Assembly (NCBI GenBank): GCA_024742875.1
Contig: JANSXP010000001.1
Coordinates: forward strand, 434,001 to 498,000
Origin: Planctomycetaceae bacterium
GTDB taxonomy: Bacteria; Planctomycetota; Planctomycetia; Planctomycetales; Planctomycetaceae
DNA: 64,000 bases
Direction: 5' to 3'
Shown here: positions 62,177 to 64,000 of the stretch, one piece after another
Position numbering within the stretch: position 1 is the first letter of the stretch
Layout of the letters: every line of letters starts with the position of its first letter
Notes under the pieces: model-generated
What the model was told of the DNA's origin: nothing
Databases searched by the model: none
Seen by the model: only the letters and a program-made list of their open reading frames with translations
Made by a program: the position numbers and the translations under genes

Positions 62177-63154
62177 ATGACGACCTCAGAACTTCAGAAA
62201 CAACCCTCCGCTGAATCCGACCTGCAGGCGGTGGATGGCATCCGTCAGCGGCTGAACGCATCGCTGAAAGGCAAAGCGGATGTGATCGAAATGGTGCTGG
62301 TCTGCCTGCTGTCGCGGGGGCACCTGCTGCTGGAAGACAAGCCCGGGCTGGGCAAGACGACACTTGCCAAAGCGCTGGCGGAATCCATCGGTGGTCACTT
62401 CGCCCGGGCCCAGTGCACGCCCGACCTTCTGCCCAGCGACATTACGGGCTTTAACATCTTCAATCAGAAGACCCACGAATTTGAATTCCGAAAAGGCCCC
62501 GTGTTTTCGGAAGTGCTGCTGGCGGATGAAATCAATCGCGCCACACCGCGGACCCAGAGTGCACTGCTGGAAGCCATGGCCGAGCGTCAGGTCACCGTCG
62601 ATACGCAGCGATATGATCTGAGCGATGCGTTCTTTGTGATTGCCACCCAGAATCCAGTGGACCAGCATGGCACCTATCCTCTGCCGGAAGCGCAGCTGGA
62701 CCGTTTCGCCATGAAGCTCAGTGTGGGCTACCCGGCAATGGATGATGAGATCCGGATGCTGGCCGAAGCGGTGGTCGATGGCCGTCAGCCGACAGTCAGT
62801 TCGGACGCCTGTCTACAGGCCGGTCAGTTGCAGGCCCTGCAGGCACGCGTGGCCGCCATTTCTGTGGCGACACCCGTGCAGGACTATCTGGTTCGTATCG
62901 CCACAGAAACCCGCAGCCATATGAGCATCGCGCTGGGCCTGAGTCCCCGCGGGCTGCTGACGCTGCAACGTGCCTCTCAGGCCCGCGCTTTTCTGGCCGG
63001 GCGCGATTTTGTGACGCCGGATGACGTACTGGACGTCATCTTTCCCGTTCTGGGCGTACGCCTTGGGCTGGAAGTGCGTGAAGCTGCTCGTGTGACGCAG
63101 GAAGTCCTTGACGCTGTGACTGTCCCTGCCTACTCAGAGAAATCACCATCATGA
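62177..63154 (+). CDS. MoxR-family AAA+ ATPase
   Basis: 325 residues. Walker A EDKPGLGKTTLAKAL, Walker B LLADEINRATPRTQSALLEA and a sensor region HGTYPLPEAQLDRF show the MoxR/RavA AAA+ fold. MoxR proteins act as chaperones with DUF58 partners. Its last bases overlap the following lipoprotein start (ATGA at 63151-63154). Confidence 0.95.
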   Translation: MTTSELQKQPSAESDLQAVDGIRQRLNASLKGKADVIEMVLVCLLSRGHLLLEDKPGLGKTTLAKALAESIGGHFARAQCTPDLLPSDITGFNIFNQKTHEFEFRKGPVFSEVLLADEINRATPRTQSALLEAMAERQVTVDTQRYDLSDAFFVIATQNPVDQHGTYPLPEAQLDRFAMKLSVGYPAMDDEIRMLAEAVVDGRQPTVSSDACLQAGQLQALQARVAAISVATPVQDYLVRIATETRSHMSIALGLSPRGLLTLQRASQARAFLAGRDFVTPDDVLDVIFPVLGVRLGLEVREAARVTQEVLDAVTVPAYSEKSPS

Positions 63155-63876
63155 AACTGACGCTCCCCACGATTGCTTTGCTGTCCGCCCTGTTGCTGAG
63201 TCTGGCTGGCTGTTCCGACGGTGAAGGCCCCCTCACCACGGACATGCAGGAAGACTTCACTCACGATCATCAGCATCAGCATGGCACCGGCGACGGACAT
63301 GAACACGAGCACGACAATGATTTTGAAGGCTCGCATTCACACGGTCACCAGCATGGTCATCGCCATGGTAAGCCACTGCACGGCGGCCGCGTCCTGTCTG
63401 TCGGCCACACCCATCACAAGGGCGGTGCCACCCACTTTCACGTGGAGTTGATGCCAATGACCGATGACAGCATTCGCTTCTTTCTGCAAACAGAAGATGC
63501 GCACGGTGAGGCCATGGACTGCGCCATTGAGGATGCAGAAATTGAAGCGTTGATCAGTGTTCGCGGGATGGAGGCGGCCAGTAAGGAAGTTCGGTTTGAG
63601 GCCGTTGCCGGTGGAAACGGGTCCGAATTTGTCCTGCAGCTGCCAGAGGACCTGGTTTCCGGCAAAGAGTTTTCGGTCATCGTGCCGAAACTGAAGCTCG
63701 GTGGCCAGCGACAGAATTTCAGCTTCAAAATCAGCCGTGAAGCCGATTCCGGCACACAAGCAGACGTGCCCGCTGTGACCGAACCGACCGAGGGCGACGG
63801 CGTGAAGGCAAGTGAAGCTCCGGCTGCAGATGCTGACAGCCAGCCTTCATCCGAGGAGTCAGCAGACAGTGAATGA
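63151..63876 (+). CDS. His-rich lipoprotein
   Basis: 241 residues with lipobox SLAGC (Cys21) and a stretch of His-rich sequence (DHQHQHGTGDGHEHEHDN, SHSHGHQHGHRHGK), likely metal binding (Zn, Ni, Cu or Co). Residues about 75-200 form a beta domain with GHTHHKGGATHFHVELMP. The C terminus is disordered and acidic. It starts inside the MoxR gene and overlaps the following permease start by eight bases, so it is in the operon. Confidence 0.85.
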   Translation: MKLTLPTIALLSALLLSLAGCSDGEGPLTTDMQEDFTHDHQHQHGTGDGHEHEHDNDFEGSHSHGHQHGHRHGKPLHGGRVLSVGHTHHKGGATHFHVELMPMTDDSIRFFLQTEDAHGEAMDCAIEDAEIEALISVRGMEAASKEVRFEAVAGGNGSEFVLQLPEDLVSGKEFSVIVPKLKLGGQRQNFSFKISREADSGTQADVPAVTEPTEGDGVKASEAPAADADSQPSSEESADSE

Positions 63877-64000
63877 GATCCTGCTGGCAGATGGGGTTGG
63901 CTACACGGGCCTGTTTGCTGATTTCAATACGACGTTCTGGAGTGGCATGCTGCGCATCGCCTATGCGATGGTGGCCGCAGCCCCGTTTCTGGTGGCGGGA
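63869..64000 (+). CDS. Membrane permease, 5' end only (YraQ/DUF318-like)
   Basis: Starts at GTG 63869, overlapping the lipoprotein stop. The first 44 residues (MNEILLADGVGYTGLFADF, then FWSGMLRIAYAMVAAAPFLV) have an amphipathic then hydrophobic pattern like the first segment of predicted permeases of the YraQ/DUF318 group. The gene runs off the window. With the His-rich lipoprotein it may move a metal ion. Confidence 0.5.
   Translation, partial: MNEILLADGVGYTGLFADFNTTFWSGMLRIAYAMVAAAPFLVAG

Noticed and set aside
1-64000. CRISPR array or cas genes
   Set aside because: No regularly spaced short repeats or Cas motifs were seen; the CHAT protein has no CRISPR neighbour, so a Craspase-type role is not supported.

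Overview
The window looks like chromosomal DNA of a planctomycete (phylum Planctomycetota, probably order Planctomycetales). Evidence: a BBP7-type outer-membrane protein, a planctomycete-type cytochrome c (CYECH), two formylglycine sulfatases, an ECF sigma factor paired with a Ser/Thr kinase carrying about 15 WD40 repeats, a 2,712-residue SdrD/DUF11 surface protein with an N-terminal ERRCLLSG motif, a phytoene-dehydrogenase-like oxidoreductase and a MoxR/DUF58/transglutaminase operon. Species cannot be told from the sequence alone.

Layout. 1-15.4 kb: 3' part of mutS, a membrane protein, a lipoprotein, the giant surface protein, a BBP7 porin-like protein and a DUF2784 membrane protein. 15.4-30.3 kb: an integration hot spot at a tRNA-Ala(GGC) gene. 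The 3' end of the tRNA, its terminator and the flanking integrase tail are repeated three times (about 15.51, 23.14 and 30.25 kb), splitting the region into two tandem elements. Element 1 (about 7.6 kb) is compact: tyrosine integrase, a small protein, a primase-polymerase/helicase, an SSB-like protein, two small proteins including an AlpA/HTH_17-type excisionase, an iteron-like repeat cluster and a 475-residue unknown protein. It has no recognisable capsid or conjugation genes and resembles a satellite or integrative replicon. Element 2 (about 7.1 kb) keeps only an integrase stub and carries an ECF sigma factor, a WD40 kinase and a secreted PLAT-domain protein; it also contains a frameshifted fragment of a second, unrelated integrase.

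30.4-46.9 kb: DUF4291 and a DEDD exonuclease (translationally coupled), an ATP-grasp protein, a VOC protein, an FAD oxidoreductase, a Tat-exported esterase, a sulfatase, a PAS/Ser-Thr kinase, a VPS10/BNR-propeller protein, an Rrf2 regulator with its probable target (both preceded by the same 19-bp inverted repeat) and a second sulfatase.

47.1-56.7 kb: four codirectional genes for exported proteins: di-haem cytochrome c with a DUF4384-like end, a protein of unknown fold, a 1,648-residue SH3/TPR/CHAT protease with an intact His/Cys pair, and a basic GLFGK-repeat protein. This secreted CHAT cassette is the most attractive candidate system outside the mobile region. 56.9-64 kb: PfkB sugar kinase, a Cys-rich protein, then a tightly overlapping run DUF58 - transglutaminase-like (catalytic Cys replaced by Glu) - MoxR ATPase - His-rich lipoprotein - start of a permease.

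Start codons were re-chosen from signal peptides, ribosome-binding sites and overlaps. All function calls come from motif reading, not database searches.
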